DNA from: Raphanus sativus
Lineage: Eukaryota; Streptophyta; Magnoliopsida; Brassicales; Brassicaceae
Direction of reading: 5' to 3'
Assembly (NCBI RefSeq): GCF_000801105.2
Contig: NC_079519.1
Coordinates: 26,325,288-26,389,287, forward strand
DNA length: 64,000 bases
In this document: in pieces, positions 44,460-57,547 of the stretch
Layout of the letters: every line of letters starts with the position of its first letter
Numbering within the stretch: the first letter of the stretch is position 1
The notes under the pieces: generated by a model
What the model saw: the letters and a program-made list of their open reading frames with translations, nothing else
Database searches by the model: none
What the model was told of the DNA's origin: nothing
Position numbers and translations under genes: made by a program

Positions 44460-47400
44460 ATGGGTTTCACTTTCACCACCCTCTTGACCGCTGCTCTTCG
44501 TGATTTACCACTCGTGGAAGTGTCCTCGATCTGCATCAATCTGGCTCTTCTCTTAGTGTTCATCATCGATATCTCCGCAAGACGCTTACTTCTCTGCCTC
44601 CGTCGTGGTCCTTTCTTCAAACATCACGACTCTGTCGGAAACTCTAGTTCCGGGGACACCCGTGAGCTTCAAGTCACCATTGGCTACAAACTCTCGGTTC
44701 TTTGCTGTCTCTACGTCCTAGTCGTGCACGTTTCGGTTTTAGCGTTAGATGCTGTCGGAGTAACTAAGGAAAGAAACGAGGTTTGTGTCCTTTTCTCGCC
44801 GATTACACAGATTCTAGCTTGGTTAGTGTTGTGCGCATCAGTTGTTCGATGTAATTACACCTCTGCGGAGAAGTTCCCTTTCTTGTTAAGGCTGTGGTGG
44901 GTTGTGGGCTTCTTCATCTGTTTATGGGCTTTGTTCGTAGACTCAAGAGAGCTTCTTGTAAACGGCTCGACCCATTTGTCTTCGCACGTTGTTGGGAACT
45001 TTGTTTCGGCTCCGGCTCTGGCTTTCCTCTGCTTCCTGGCTCTCAGAGGTGTATCAGGTCTTCGAGTTATTATTACACATCCACATCTTCTTGACCCTCT
45101 GCTTGTGGAAGAAGAAGATGAAGAAGAAAAAGCTGGTTGTCTCAGTGTTACTTCCTATAGTGACGCCGGGTTGTTCAGCCTTGCTACGCTTTCGTGGCTG
45201 AATCCTCTCCTCTCCCTTGGCGCCAAGAGGCCGTTGGATCTCAAGGACATTCCTCTGCTCGCTCCCAAAGACCGAGCGAAGACGAACTACAAAATCTTGA
45301 AGTTTAACTGGGAGAAGTTAAAGGCTGAGAGTCCCTCGAACTCGCCTTCTCTTGCTTGGGCCATCTTGAAGTCGTTTTGGAAAGAAGCGGCTTGTAATGC
45401 AGTCTTTGCTGGCTTGAACACTCTTGTTTCGTATGTGGGTCCTTATTTGGTGAATGACTTTGTTAATTATCTGGGCGGGAAAGAGACTTACCCTCACGAG
45501 GGTTACATCCTCGCTGGTATCTTCTTTGCGGCCAAGCTCGCAGAGACTTTAACAACCCGGCAGTGGTATCTTGGTGTCGATATCTTGGGGATGCATGTGA
45601 GATCGGCTCTAACGGCTATGGTGTACAGAAAAGGGCTAAAACTCTCGAGTATAACTAAGCAGAACCACACGAGCGGCGAAATTGTGAACTACATGGCCGT
45701 TGATGTCCAGAGAGTAGGTGACTACTCTTGGTACCTTCATGATATGTGGATGCTTCCTCTACAGATTGTACTTGCTCTCGGGATCTTGTACAGGAGCGTG
45801 GGAGTGGCGGCTGTAGCCACGTTGGCGGCCACGGTTTTCTCTATTATCGCCACTATCCCGTTGGCCAAAATCCAAGAGGACTATCAAGACAAATTGATGT
45901 CTGCTAAAGATGAGCGAATGAGAAAGACTTCGGAGTGTTTGAGGAACATGAGGATTCTGAAACTGCAGGCTTGGGAGGATCGGTACAGGGTCGTACTTGA
46001 GGGAATGAGGAGTACAGAGTTCAAATGGCTTCGAAAGGCTTTATACTCTCAAGCGTTTATCACGTTTATATTCTGGAGTTCGCCCATATTTGTAGCTGCA
46101 ATCACGTTTGCTACGGCTATAGGCTTAGGAACTCAGCTCACTGCAGGAGGTGTTCTCTCTGCGCTTGCAACATTCAGGATTCTTCAGGAGCCGCTTAGGA
46201 ATTTTCCTGATCTGGTGTCAATGATGGCTCAGACTAAAGTATCTCTTGATCGAATATCTGGATTTCTGCAAGAGGAAGAGCTCCAGGAAGATGCTACGAT
46301 AATCCTTTCTCAAGGTATGTCAGACACATCTGTGGAGATCAAAGACGGTTGTTTCTCTTGGGATCCTTCGTGGGTAAGGCCAACTTTGTTTGATATTCAT
46401 CTAAACGTTAAGAGAGGAATGCGAGTAGCTGTCTGCGGAGTCGTTGGTTCCGGAAAATCAAGTTTTCTTTCTTGTATACTTGGAGAAATACCTAAAATAT
46501 CGGGTGAGGTAAGTGAAACACTTGAACAACTTTCAAAACATGTGTGTCTGTCTTCAATATTTTTCACGAGTTGTACACTGAAATACACAGGTCAGAATAT
46601 GCGGTACTGCTGCTTATGTTTCACAATCCGCATGGATTCAGTCTGGGAATATAGAAGAAAATATTCTCTTCGGCAGTCCAATGGATAAGGCTAAGTACAA
46701 GAACGTTATACACGCTTGCTCACTGAAACGGGACTTGGAGCTCTTCTCACACGGTGATCAGACCATTATCGGTGACAGAGGCATAAACCTCAGCGGTGGT
46801 CAGAAGCAGAGAGTTCAGCTAGCAAGAGCGCTTTATCAGGATGCTGATGTATATCTGCTGGACGACCCTTTCAGCGCTGTTGACGCTCACACTGGCTCCG
46901 AACTCTTCCAGGTGCACTTTTTTTCTTTTCTATTTCTTTCCAAATAAACAAACAACTACCTTTTTTCAAACACTGCCTTGCGTGAATGTGTCTCCCTACT
47001 TCACAAGCTTGAGTTTGCGTATCTACAGGAATATATATTGACGGCTCTGGCAGACAAGACTGTGATATTTGTAACTCATCAAGTCGAGTTTCTTCCTACA
47101 ACGGATCTTATATTGGTGAGGATTTCTTCGGCATGACCCTTATGCTAAAATCTTATACCAAGGTTGATTTTAATGTTAAGACACAGAGAAAAGTATATAA
47201 ATCCAAAAAAGCACTTCATGAAATTTTGCAGGTGCTTAGGGATGGCCAAATCATACAGTCAGGGAAGTATGAGGAACTGCTACAAGCAGGAACAGATTTC
47301 TTATCACTTGTGTCTGCTCATCATGAAGCAATTGAAGCTATGGACATTCCAAGCCATTCATCAGAGGACTCTGACAGCCATCATGGGCTAGACCAGTCAT

Positions 47401-47665
47401 TGCCACACAATCCAAAATCCAACGCTTCCTCGAGCAACATTGAGATTCTGGCCAAGGAGGTCCAAGAAGGGCCATCAGGGTCTAACCAGAAAGCCATCAA
47501 AGAGAAAAAGAAAGCAAAACGGCTGAGGAAGAAACAACTGGTTCAGGAAGAGGAACGTGTCCGGGGACGAGTCAGTATGAAGGTGTACTGGTCATATATG
47601 GCTGCAGCCTATAAAGGGTTGTTGATTCCACTCATAATCATTGCGCAAACACTGTTTCAGTTCCT
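44460..47665 (+). CDS. ABCC5: ABC transporter C family member 5 (MRP5) homologue, 5' half only
   Basis: Exons 44460-46508, 46591-46911, 47029-47115 and 47232 into the gap at 47666. The N-terminal TMD0-like membrane region has several hydrophobic spans. TMD1 follows ([20 protein letters not shown], then [20 protein letters not shown]). NBD1 has Walker [10 protein letters not shown], signature LSGGQKQR and Walker [10 protein letters not shown]. The linker with [11 protein letters not shown] precedes TMD2, of which only the first helix begins ([16 protein letters not shown]). Arabidopsis ABCC5 is a tonoplast pump for inositol hexakisphosphate, also implicated in guard cells. TMD2 and NBD2 (about half the protein) do not reappear after the gap, so the gene is either truncated or split by a misjoin. 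The visible part has no defects. Confidence 0.9.
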
Positions 47666-47765
47666 NNNNNNNNNNNNNNNNNNNNNNNNNNNNNNNNNNN
47701 NNNNNNNNNNNNNNNNNNNNNNNNNNNNNNNNNNNNNNNNNNNNNNNNNNNNNNNNNNNNNNNNN
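47666..47765. other. Assembly gap (100 N) cutting ABCC5
   Basis: Immediately right of the gap the sequence is AT-rich noncoding DNA, not ABCC5. True adjacency across the gap is doubtful. Confidence 0.99.
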
Positions 47766-48239
47766 AAAATTCTAAAACACATATCTCTTCAAACATTGGG
47801 AGTATTATGTAACTTAAAACTAGAAATTAGTGAAAATTTATTCCAAAAATTGTATTTTATTTATTTTTTCTAAAATAATAAAATAATAATTTATGTTTGT
47901 ACAAGAAAAAATGGAAGTTGAAATTTTAGTTTGATTTAATTTAATATTTTATTGGATTTTATTTTGTTTGTGTTACATATTTTTATTCTAATTTTTTAAT
48001 TTTTATAAGAGAAAGAAAGAAACTTGAAAATGCACACAAAAAATCTTTCACAACCATCGTTTATTCTGGCTTTAGAGTAAACAAATATTTTAAGAGTAAA
48101 TAGTTAACAATCTGACGATTGAAAACTGTAGAAATCTTAGAAAAACAGTTGAAGATAAAAGTTTAATTGGTTTTGTTTTGACTTTCACAGTTCTAGAATA
48201 TCGTAAGGCCCCAACAGTCTACACGTCAATCGGAGCCAT
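47766..48239. other. AT-rich spacer, nothing recognised
   Basis: Lies between the gap and the start of segment B. No exons of ABCC5 or any other gene can be supported. Confidence 0.6.
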
Positions 48240-48415
48240 ATATAGCATATGTATTTAAAATATATTGTGTCAGTTATTTATGAAATATTAAAATAATTAA
48301 TTTGATAATAATTTTATAACCTTAATTTATTTATATTTCTACAATTACAATATGAAATCATTTAAATTATATAAATGAAAAATGTATATTTTAGTTTGAA
48401 TCATATACATTTTAG

Positions 48416-48465
<50 letters not shown>

Positions 48466-48646
48466 TTGGATATATGCTTCTTTCCAACACGTACCTGATT
48501 TTTAATTTTTTTTTTAAATTCACTTCTACGCTTCTAGATGTTCTGTGTACCAGTTCTCGATTTCAATGTAACATAAGTTGTAAGTAGAAGAAAAAACAAG
48601 TCTATTTTCTTGTCTAAAGGTAACAAGTCAAATTTTACATAATGAA

Positions 48647-48658
48647 TAATATATTTTG
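48647..48658. other. Empty site corresponding to the MULE insertion in segment A
   Basis: Here AATAATATATTTTGGGTGTA is continuous. In segment A the same flanks are separated by the element plus a duplicated TTAATATTT. This confirms the element borders and that the insertion came after the duplication (or is heterozygous). Confidence 0.8.
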
Positions 48659-49402
48659 GGTGTATGTAATGTATGCTCAAAAACATGAAGGCCACGTTTT
48701 AGAAGAGTAGAAACAAAAGGAGCTGTTGTTTATTCTCCTGATATTAAGTATAACCTCCCTTTTTACGTATAATTCTATATTTAGACACAATCTTTTTACT
48801 CCCCAATCTTATTCCCCCCGAGCCCACAGACAAAAAGGAAGAAGAAGAAGAAGATTCATTTCCGCTTTTGTGTTGGTCAAATAATCTCTCTCTCTCAAAT
48901 CGTCACGCCGCGCATTCATTTCGTTTCCTCCCTCCTCCCTCCATAAAATCACAATCCAACCCTTCCGTTACAAGTTTGATTCCTTTATCTGGATTGATTT
49001 TCATGTTTTGAATTTTTCATTAAATTAAAATAAGAAACAATTCCTCAGGAGGAAGCATTGATTGATTTGGCTGGAGGAGGAGGAGGAGGTATATCGTTCT
49101 TAAATTCCTGAACCTAAATCTGTATTGCTGTGATTTGATTCTGAGGGCTCTTTTCAATTCGCGATAGCTGGAACCTTGAATTATTCCTCTCTGGATTCCT
49201 TCGATTTCAACCCAATTCGAAAATTAGGGTTTTCGTTTTTCAGAAAAAGAGGTCGTTAGATTCTTCGAGTTCCACTAGAAATTTTGTATTCATTTCTTCT
49301 AGTGTGTTGATGTTAATGTTTTTTTTAGGAAATATCTGAAGATATGCTAGTAATCCATGGTGTCTGAGAGGTGTTGTGTGAAAGACGAGTTCTAATACGG
49401 AT

Positions 49403-52400
49403 ATGAAGGGAGAGGTGTTGGCAGTTCACCGGGGAGATGGGAATACAGATTGATCTTTTCAGATACCCCAATAAGACGGATGAATGTAAAAGTGACGTCT
49501 TTAGGGATGGAGACGATGAGCATACTACTACTTTCGACATGATTCACGAAAGAGAGTAGAGAAGAAGTGGGGAGGAATGAAAATGGTCAAGGACATGAGT
49601 CTCCTAAGCAGTATGAGCAGCCTCCTTTGGTAAGGGTAAAGAGGGATGAAGAAAGAACAAGCGGTGTTGGAGAGAGATTGTGAAGAATCTAGTTCAGGTT
49701 TCACCTGAGAGGGAGGACAACGACCCCAAATACTCCTGGTAGAGAGATTGAACAACTTGATACACAAGTGGCAAATGGTCATCTCAAGGTGGATGGAACT
49801 GAAGTAGATAAAGGGAGGGATCAGAACAGCGTCTTGGGAAAGGAAGGTGAAGATGATGGAATGCAGAGGTTAATGTGTGAGACACAAACTGATGACACAA
49901 CTGTTGGAAATATGGAAATGAGCCAAGTTGCAGGTGAGCAAGACTCTCCCTCGTGTACTCCGGATGCAGTTATAGCAGCTGGAGAGACTATTCAAAACGT
50001 GTACTTTAATGGTCCGGTCTTACCACAGTCACCATCACTAGCACATAAGCACCCTCAAAATGAGATAGAGACTCCAGGACACAGGCGCACAAATAGTTTC
50101 CAGAGACTGAAAACTCAGATGCACAAGGCTTGGCGTGGGGTCAGCAATCTACGTGACGATAGTCGGCCCACGTTCAATCCCGAAGGTCTTAGCAAACCAA
50201 GAAAAGACAGTGGTACCAGCTCCACTCTTCAAAAGCTCTGGTATTAATCTCTCTAGGGTGTAACCTTTGACACTTTGTTTCGGCTACGTAGTTCCCCTTC
50301 CCCTTGATCGTCTAAAATCTTCTTGCTATGGTATAGCACATTAGCTGACTAATGTTTTAATTTGATAAACACTCCAGGACCAAACAAAATATAAGGAGCC
50401 GACCTCACTATTTGAACATTTTATCATTGTGGGGCTTCATCATCGGAAACTGAGTTGAAGCCAGTGAGGAGGCCTTCCGTAGAAGGAAGAAATGGGAGAT
50501 GGAGATGTCAAGGTATGAAGTAGCTGACTACAGAATACTCCGCCACCGTGGGCCTCAATTTCCAATATTGGAGCCACAGGTTTGTGCTTACTCTTTGAGT
50601 TCTCATAGTTTTGGACGTGCTTATATCTGTAACATGAGACACCTATTCTGATTGTTTATTTTTGGCTCATTGTCAACTTTGTTTGCCACTCTTCTATTTC
50701 ATGTCTAATACATTCTCGCTTGCGGCTTCTATTATATAGATAGATGCCTCTGTTCTGTTCCATGGCAGATTTAGTTGGTTTATTTATTTTCTATATCAAC
50801 TTTTATTTTATGCGCAGATACTTTTTAAATACCCTCCTGGGAAGAAGGTGGCAATGCGTCCAAAAGATCTAGCAACTTTCTGCTTTCCTGGTGGTGTCAA
50901 GGTATTATGATATGCATGCTCTGTGTCTTTTTACATCTATTTAATGACCGTTAATTTGCATTGGTATATTATTAGTTATGAGCGATATCAGTTATTTAGA
51001 AAATTTATACAGAATTGATTCATACTGCTGGTGGTAACAATATATGCGGCGTTATTTGGCATCATTATTCTGTGATTTATGCAGCAACTAAGAGTGTCAA
51101 AACGTGATTTTTCGTAACAGGCACGGCTTTTGGAGAGGACCCCATCTCTTAGTGATCTAAATGAGCTTGTGTATGGACAGGTCTGAAATTAATTCTACAT
51201 ATCTGTCTGAGCTTCTGTAATTCATCTATGTTGTTTGAATATAATGATACTTTCGAATTTACTGCAGGAACATTTAGGCAAAGATGATTCATCGTTCATA
51301 TTTTCATTCAAGGTAATCTATCTTTTCTGCATGCCCCTCTGCTTTCGTGTTAGCCATATAAAAACTTACATGAGGCACTCAAAATTCTAGGTAGCAGATG
51401 ATGCGACATTGTATGGTGTTTGCTTACATGTCTCGGAGATTGTTCAGAGACCTCCTGGTGTTTTAAGCACTGCTTCACCCTTGCATTCATCTGGAGGAGG
51501 CAGTCGGTTTTTGGTTTCTGCACCTCGATGCTATTGCTTGCTGACCAGAGTTCCCTTTTTTGAGCTACACTTTGAGATGTTAAACAGGTAGAAAAGATGC
51601 CCTACTCTTATTATGGTTTTTCCTTGCATTGATTAGAGATTGAAGAACTTTAAAACTGATGGTGTTTTACTTGCTGATGCAGTATGATTGCACAAGAGCG
51701 CCTAAAACGGATAACAGATTTTGTTAGTGAGATGTCTCTCGCTGCTGCATGCCATAGTCCATCAGTTTCCAGAATGAATGGATGTGTTTCTTCACCTCGT
51801 AGCAACCCTGATAATTGGATGGCTTCTGCAATACCTGTGGATGGAGTCATGGCACTCACGGCTGCTGCTGCTGGATTGATATCTGATAGTGACATTGCAG
51901 ACTTTGCAGAACCGCAATCTCCAGATAGTGTCGTCACCAGTGATACTTTAAATGTAAGTCAGATCAAGGAAATAGAAAGAGATGGGAGAAAAGTTTTTCA
52001 TTGCTACGATGATAGTTCTTCCGAAGTATCTGAGAACCACTTGGATACGCCCGAAAGAAGGTTTCAAAGCTTTGAGAACGGCCATGTTTCTCCGGATGTT
52101 ACATGTACCGATCCTAGGACCCAACCGATAGAGCATATGGAAAGCTGTGAGTCCGTGTTCAGGTGAACTAACACAATTGTTATCCAACAAAATTGATCTT
52201 ATTATCTCCCGGTGTATGATTCAGTTCGTTACCAGTATAATTTCAGATTTTACCTTTTTATATATGGCAGTTCAGCTAGAAGTGTGTTGTCAGACGAGGT
52301 TGATGATATATCGAACAGCGAAAATGATTTCGGAGATGATTTAGTTCTGGAATGGGCTAAGGTAAGGAGATCACTAGTAGTTTAATCATTTAGTTGCTCT

Positions 52401-54233
52401 ATTATCTCATTAATGGTCATTGTTCTCTTGATAGGAACATAACAATGATGCGTTACAGTTAATCTGCGGCTACCATTCATTGGCAATTCCTTCCCGTGGA
52501 AGTGAAGTAGTTTTCCAGCCGCTGGAACATTTACAATCCATCGAGTATACACGGCCACCTGTTTCAGCTCTTGGATTGTCAGAAGAATATATCTGCTCTT
52601 CTGATTCTTCCGGGGTATACTTTACATCGTTAACTATATCTTTCCTCTAATTTGTAATCTCATCTCAGTTAACTTTCTTTGCCAAAGATAAATGCGAGGT
52701 TGGCAGCTGCTGAGGAGGCCATGGGTCTCTCAATGTGGACAACAGCAACAGTTTGCCGTATTCTCTCTCTTGAAACTGTACGGATTCTAGTTGTTTTTTG
52801 CGTTGGATGCAATGTGCAACTCTTCTTTGTGCCTTGAGTTAACAAAGTATTTTCTTCCTCCCAGATTTTGTCACTCCTTTCAGGAGTTTTATTAGAGAAG
52901 CAAATTGTGGTAATCTGCCCAAATCTGGTTAGTTAAATCTTCTATCCTCCGATCGTTTATCCATTTTCAGTCCCCTTGAGAAGATTTAAATGAAAATTTG
53001 TCAGTTGGACTAACCAATGACTAATGCAGGGTGTTTTGTCAGCTATAGTACTGTCTCTTGTCCCAATGATTCAGCCGTTTCAGTGGCAGAGTTTATTGCT
53101 TCCGGTAAGTACCACATCACTAGAAAAACAGTGGACCACATAAAATTGGGGGTTTCCTTATTCGTAACTTTTCTCTGTCGTTTTCAGGTTTTGCCCGGAA
53201 GGATGTCTGATTTCCTGGAGGCACCCGTTCCGTTCCTCGTAAGTTTTATTTTTTTCATATGAAGTAACTCGGGCCGTGCCTCTAATAGCTAGTTAGATGA
53301 TGACTTATTCTGAGGATTTGAATGTTCATTAGTCTACTAGTGGTTGTTGTTTGGATCGTAAATCGTGAGCTATATGTATGTTTTCTTGTTGGTCACACAG
53401 TCTCAATTTACACCACGTGGCAGGTTGGAATACACAGTAAACCTACAGATTGGAAAGTCAAGACGTCTAATCTTGTATTAGTTAACATCCTCGGCAATCA
53501 GGTTTGGTGGCCTTACCATGAAAGTCTCTTGTTTCTTTCTTTCTGTCAAGTAGAATCCACAACTCTCAAGGCATGTAACGTTAACTTTGCTATTTTCAGG
53601 TGAAAGTATGTAACATGCCAACATTGCCTCAGCGTAAAGAACTTATGGCTCAGTTGACTCCAATCCACGCCACACTGGCTCACTATAGCTCGACTGCTAA
53701 AAAACATCCGGTTTATAAATGCAGTGAAGTACAAGTAAGTAGTTACCAGTGCATGACCGAAAATTTGTATTACTTGACCCCGATTTGATATGACCAAATG
53801 TTCTTCTCAGGCAGAAGCCGCGACTAAATTCTTGAGAGTAATGAGAGATTACATGGAGTCTCTTTGCTCAGACTTACACTCTCACACCATAACAAGTGTT
53901 CAATCCAATAGCGACAGGGTAATAGCGACTCTTCCTCAAAAGCGTAAAAGAATTACTACTTCCACTCTAGTCTCTCAGTAAATATATATACAATTTTTGT
54001 CTTTCCTCAGGTTTCTCTACTTCTAAAGGACAGTTTTATCGATTCATTTCCTGGGAGAGACCGACCCTTCATTAAGGTACATAATCCTAATCCTGATCTT
54101 AGCTTCAGTTTCCGAATCCAGAGAGGCTTACAAGCTTTTGTTGTTTTGGGTTTTGTAGTTATTAGTAGACACACAACTGTTTAGCGTTCTGTCAGACTCA
54201 CGGCTATCGAGCTTTGAGAACGGAAGTCTCTAA
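49403..54233 (+). pseudogene. DENN (AEX-3) gene, second copy with a frameshifted 5' end
   Basis: The exon layout is the same as in the intact copy at 19736-24693. The frame from ATG 49403 is broken by an extra T, giving TGA at 49451-49453 (codon 17). Exon 1 has at least four more indels relative to the intact copy (near 49550, 49650, 49700 and 50182), and exon 2 has two near 50442-50467. Exons 3-18, by contrast, are almost identical to copy A, with splice sites kept and no stop seen. The 31-bp duplication of copy A at exon 15 is absent. It could be a young pseudogene, a gene starting further 3', or low-quality sequence. The concentration of indels at one end is unusual. Confidence 0.8.
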
Positions 54234-54830
54234 AGCTGACTTTGTTATCAACTTATACAAAATACAAACCGAAGAAACCAACCATAGTCAAATTTATATG
54301 AAGAAGCAAAAGAGGATACCTTTTTAACCTCAGAAGACTATACAGGTGATGTATACAAATGTTCTAACTCAGATTTTGCTGCAATAGAAAAAGTAAGAAA
54401 AAAAAAGAAGAGGAGAGACATGCTCATCGTGGCTGTATCTCTGATCCTTTTTTTATCATTCACAAACTAAACTTGTTTGAAAGCTTTGCTTCTTGCTATT
54501 TGTAAATTAATCACCGCTCAATAGGAGATTTTGTGTCTTAAAAGTTGTACAGAACACTTGGAAACCCTTTTGCTTAATTCAAGTGTTTGATTTTGGTGTT
54601 GCAGAATAATTCTCACGAGAGAAACATATAAAATTGGTCTTAATATAAGGCATGTTGGATTGTGGATGTAGTTCATTTCTAAAATTGGTTTTAGCTATCA
54701 TTTGGATGAAGTTTGTTAGTCCATCAAACTGATTTTGGGATCAAGACACGCCGAAAATGTAGTTCCAAGGTAAAATTTATGTTGTTTTCGTTGTTCTAAA
54801 GTTCCAAGGTAAATTAATCACCTGGCCGCC

Positions 54831-54878
54831 ATGGAAATTCCCGTTCCTGTATCGGCGAGGAAAGACGGCGACGATTAA
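54831..54878 (+). other. 15-codon ORF, counterpart of 25293-25340
   Basis: Encodes MEIPVPVSARKDGDD, one residue different from the copy in segment A. See that entry. Confidence 0.3.
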
Positions 54879-55854
54879 ACATAAAAATATTCATATTGGG
54901 CCTGAAATTTAAAAGCCGTATACCCACTTTAGACCATTTTACTATGCAGGTCCAAATAAACGTTACATTCACTTGATGTAATTAAAACAATATATTCGTT
55001 AAATGTGCACAATAAAAACATATAGTTTCTAATTAACTTTGCAAGTATGCATTAGTAGGGTTAGGAATTCTGAGAACCAATCGGATCTCATTCAAGTTTA
55101 ATCGGTTTTTGGATTTTCAGATTCATGAAATTTAGCTCATTCGGATATTATAAAAGTTCGGTTCGTGTTTAGTCGAGGTTCAGTTTGGGTTGGTACCATT
55201 TCTACAACAGGTTGGATCCAACATAATTTTGGGTTTCAAATCTTAATCGAGTTCTTTAGTTTCAAAATGTTGTTTTGTTTTTAGTTAAATCTGAAAACTA
55301 AATAAAGATTCAGTGAAAGTTAAAAGTGGTTGTCGAAAAACATGTAAGATTTGAAATGTCAATAAATACCACTTTAATATTTTTATGTATTTTTCCCTAA
55401 AACTAATAATATTAAAAAGACTTCAAATTTGATGTACGTCAGAAAATAAATCAGATATCAAAACTTGGTCATGGGTTGATCGGTTTGACGTGAGCGATCT
55501 CTATATAAAAATAAGATATTTAATAATGGAGAAAAGTTTACAAAAGATCTACATCATAATACAAGAAATACCGTCAAACGTGAATTAGATGTGATGGTTT
55601 AAGTGATACAGTCAAACACAGTGGTGGAGATAGAAAATATTATTGTTGAGGCATAGAGAAATGTACGGAGGCAAAAAAATTATAAGTGGGGGAATTATAT
55701 ACATTGCCTCCATGTGGTTTCGCCACTAGACAAACATGAATCCTTTAAAATATATAGAATTTTAGGTTGTATTAATTGTCTGTAATTTTTTTTATATTTT
55801 GTAATAGCATAATTATTTAGTATTAAAAATAATAATAGAAAACGATGGTGGAGG

Positions 55855-56034
55855 CCGCTTGAAGTGCAAAGAGGGGATGACATTTGAGCCTGCTGGAGCT
55901 TGTTTTTTTTTTTGGTAGTTGTTTCCTCTGTTTTGCTGGTCCTGTTTTTGGTGAGGATTGTGATGTTTGCAGATGGAAATGTTTGTGGTGTTAGGACCAT
56001 GTTATATATCAATGAATCCACCTTGACGGAAAAA
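55855..56034 (+). mobile_element. 5'-truncated LINE insertion
   Basis: 180 bp flanked by a 14-bp target duplication AACGATGGTGGAGG (55841-55854 and 56035-56048), ending in CCTTGACGG plus A residues. Segment A has the empty site at about 27072-27086. The tail matches that at 1-90. It is the product of target-primed reverse transcription by an L1-type element. Confidence 0.88.
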
Positions 56035-56435
56035 AACGATGGTGGAGGAAAAAAACGAAATAACCAAAAATTAGGTGAAATTCAAAAATGAAGATTCGGT
56101 GCTATCAGTTGCTTTGTCGCCAAATATAACCAAGAGAGAAGGCTGGTGTTCACGTACTTCTGTCATTTAAGTTCTAGTTTTGTTATTCAAAGTAATTTTT
56201 GCTTATTTTTAGATTGTACTTCATAATTTAAAGCTGTGGATAATGTCCTTATGTAATGTCATTTCTTATAACTATTGGTTTAGGCACTCTAAATTAGAAA
56301 GTGCTTAAATTTTAATCAATAGAAGAAGCTAGTAAAGTTTACATTATTATATAATAAAAGTTGGATTTGTTGGACCAGATCATGTAGCATAGTGGGTATT
56401 GGACCATTGGTTAATATTAGAACTTAAAAGTAAAA

Positions 56436-57547
56436 CTAGATTGTGATCTGAAAGGGCGGGTGTTTTTTTGTTGTTTTTTCAGTATAAAGATTAACTATTA
56501 TTCGTTTTATTATATAAACCGAAACATGATCAAATTTCAATTATGCGGGTTTGTAATAGTGTGTACAATATGACGAAACTTAAAATACGTCATACAACCA
56601 TTTTATGTTTGTAAATAAGTTAAACAATGTTTTATCCGAAATTGCTACTATATAATTTTAAAAATTTATAATTATATAAATTATTGCTAAACATATAAAG
56701 TGGTCAATGATTTGTTTTTTTCTCTTCAAAATAAAAATAAATAGAACAAATATTTGGTCAAGAGTGATTTGCATGAATTTATAACTTTTTATTAAAGAAC
56801 ATATAATTAATTTTTTTTTTGAAAATAATGTTTGAGTTTTAAAAAGTGTTTTCATATTCGACCCAGATCTGCTGAACTGGTAGACCCGTACCATGTATAT
56901 AATCTAGTTAAGATTTAATGAAAAAATCGTTAATTAAAAATCCGATAGAACCCGGTAAAAACCCCAAAATTCATTATTAACCTGTGATCTAATACCAATG
57001 ATCGAATAAAACATAAAATATCTGATAGTATTTTATTTTTATTAAATTAATCACATACTTTTTAATACTACATAAACATGTGGTCTTTAAACTTAGACTC
57101 AACTTTTATTATGTCATCCAAATAAAAAAGATAATATAAAAACTTATTAATATGACAATATTAGTTTATTTTTGTTGTTAATGACCTATTATAAGTTTGT
57201 ATTTTTTTATTTTTATTTTAGATTTAAAATTAATTTTATAATATATAGATTTAAGAAAATAACATTATAATGTCATTATGTTTTTTATTAATTTAGTTTC
57301 AGAATATATATGTCTAATATTTGAACATAAAATATTTATATTAAATAAAAGTAACATATTTTATAAATACGTGTAAGCCCATTATTTGTTGATCCATTTA
57401 AATATATTTCTGCAGGCCCAAAACTAAAAGACTCAAATGCCATTAATGAATTTTATTAATCCTTTATAAAAATAAATGTATTTTTGGAAAACTTAAAACA
57501 TTCATTAAGAATATAATTTGGAAATGATCATGTTTTAATGGTATTGA
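56436..57547 (-). mobile_element. Non-autonomous Helitron (1.1 kb)
   Basis: The minus-strand 5' end is TCAATACCATTAAAAC at 57547. The 3' end is CTAG at 56439-56436, preceded by a degraded GC-rich hairpin (GGGCGGGT is kept, the other arm mutated). It sits between A (56435) and T (57548). Segment A has exactly the empty site (27840/27841, GTAAAA|TATCTGG). No ORF of interest. Confidence 0.82.

Noticed and set aside
47766..47880. Continuation of ABCC5 after the gap
   Set aside because: The open frame there encodes no transporter-like sequence and the DNA is AT-rich noncoding.
49325..49782. Minus-strand ORFs at the 5' end of the second DENN copy
   Set aside because: Shadows of the damaged exon 1; no independent support.
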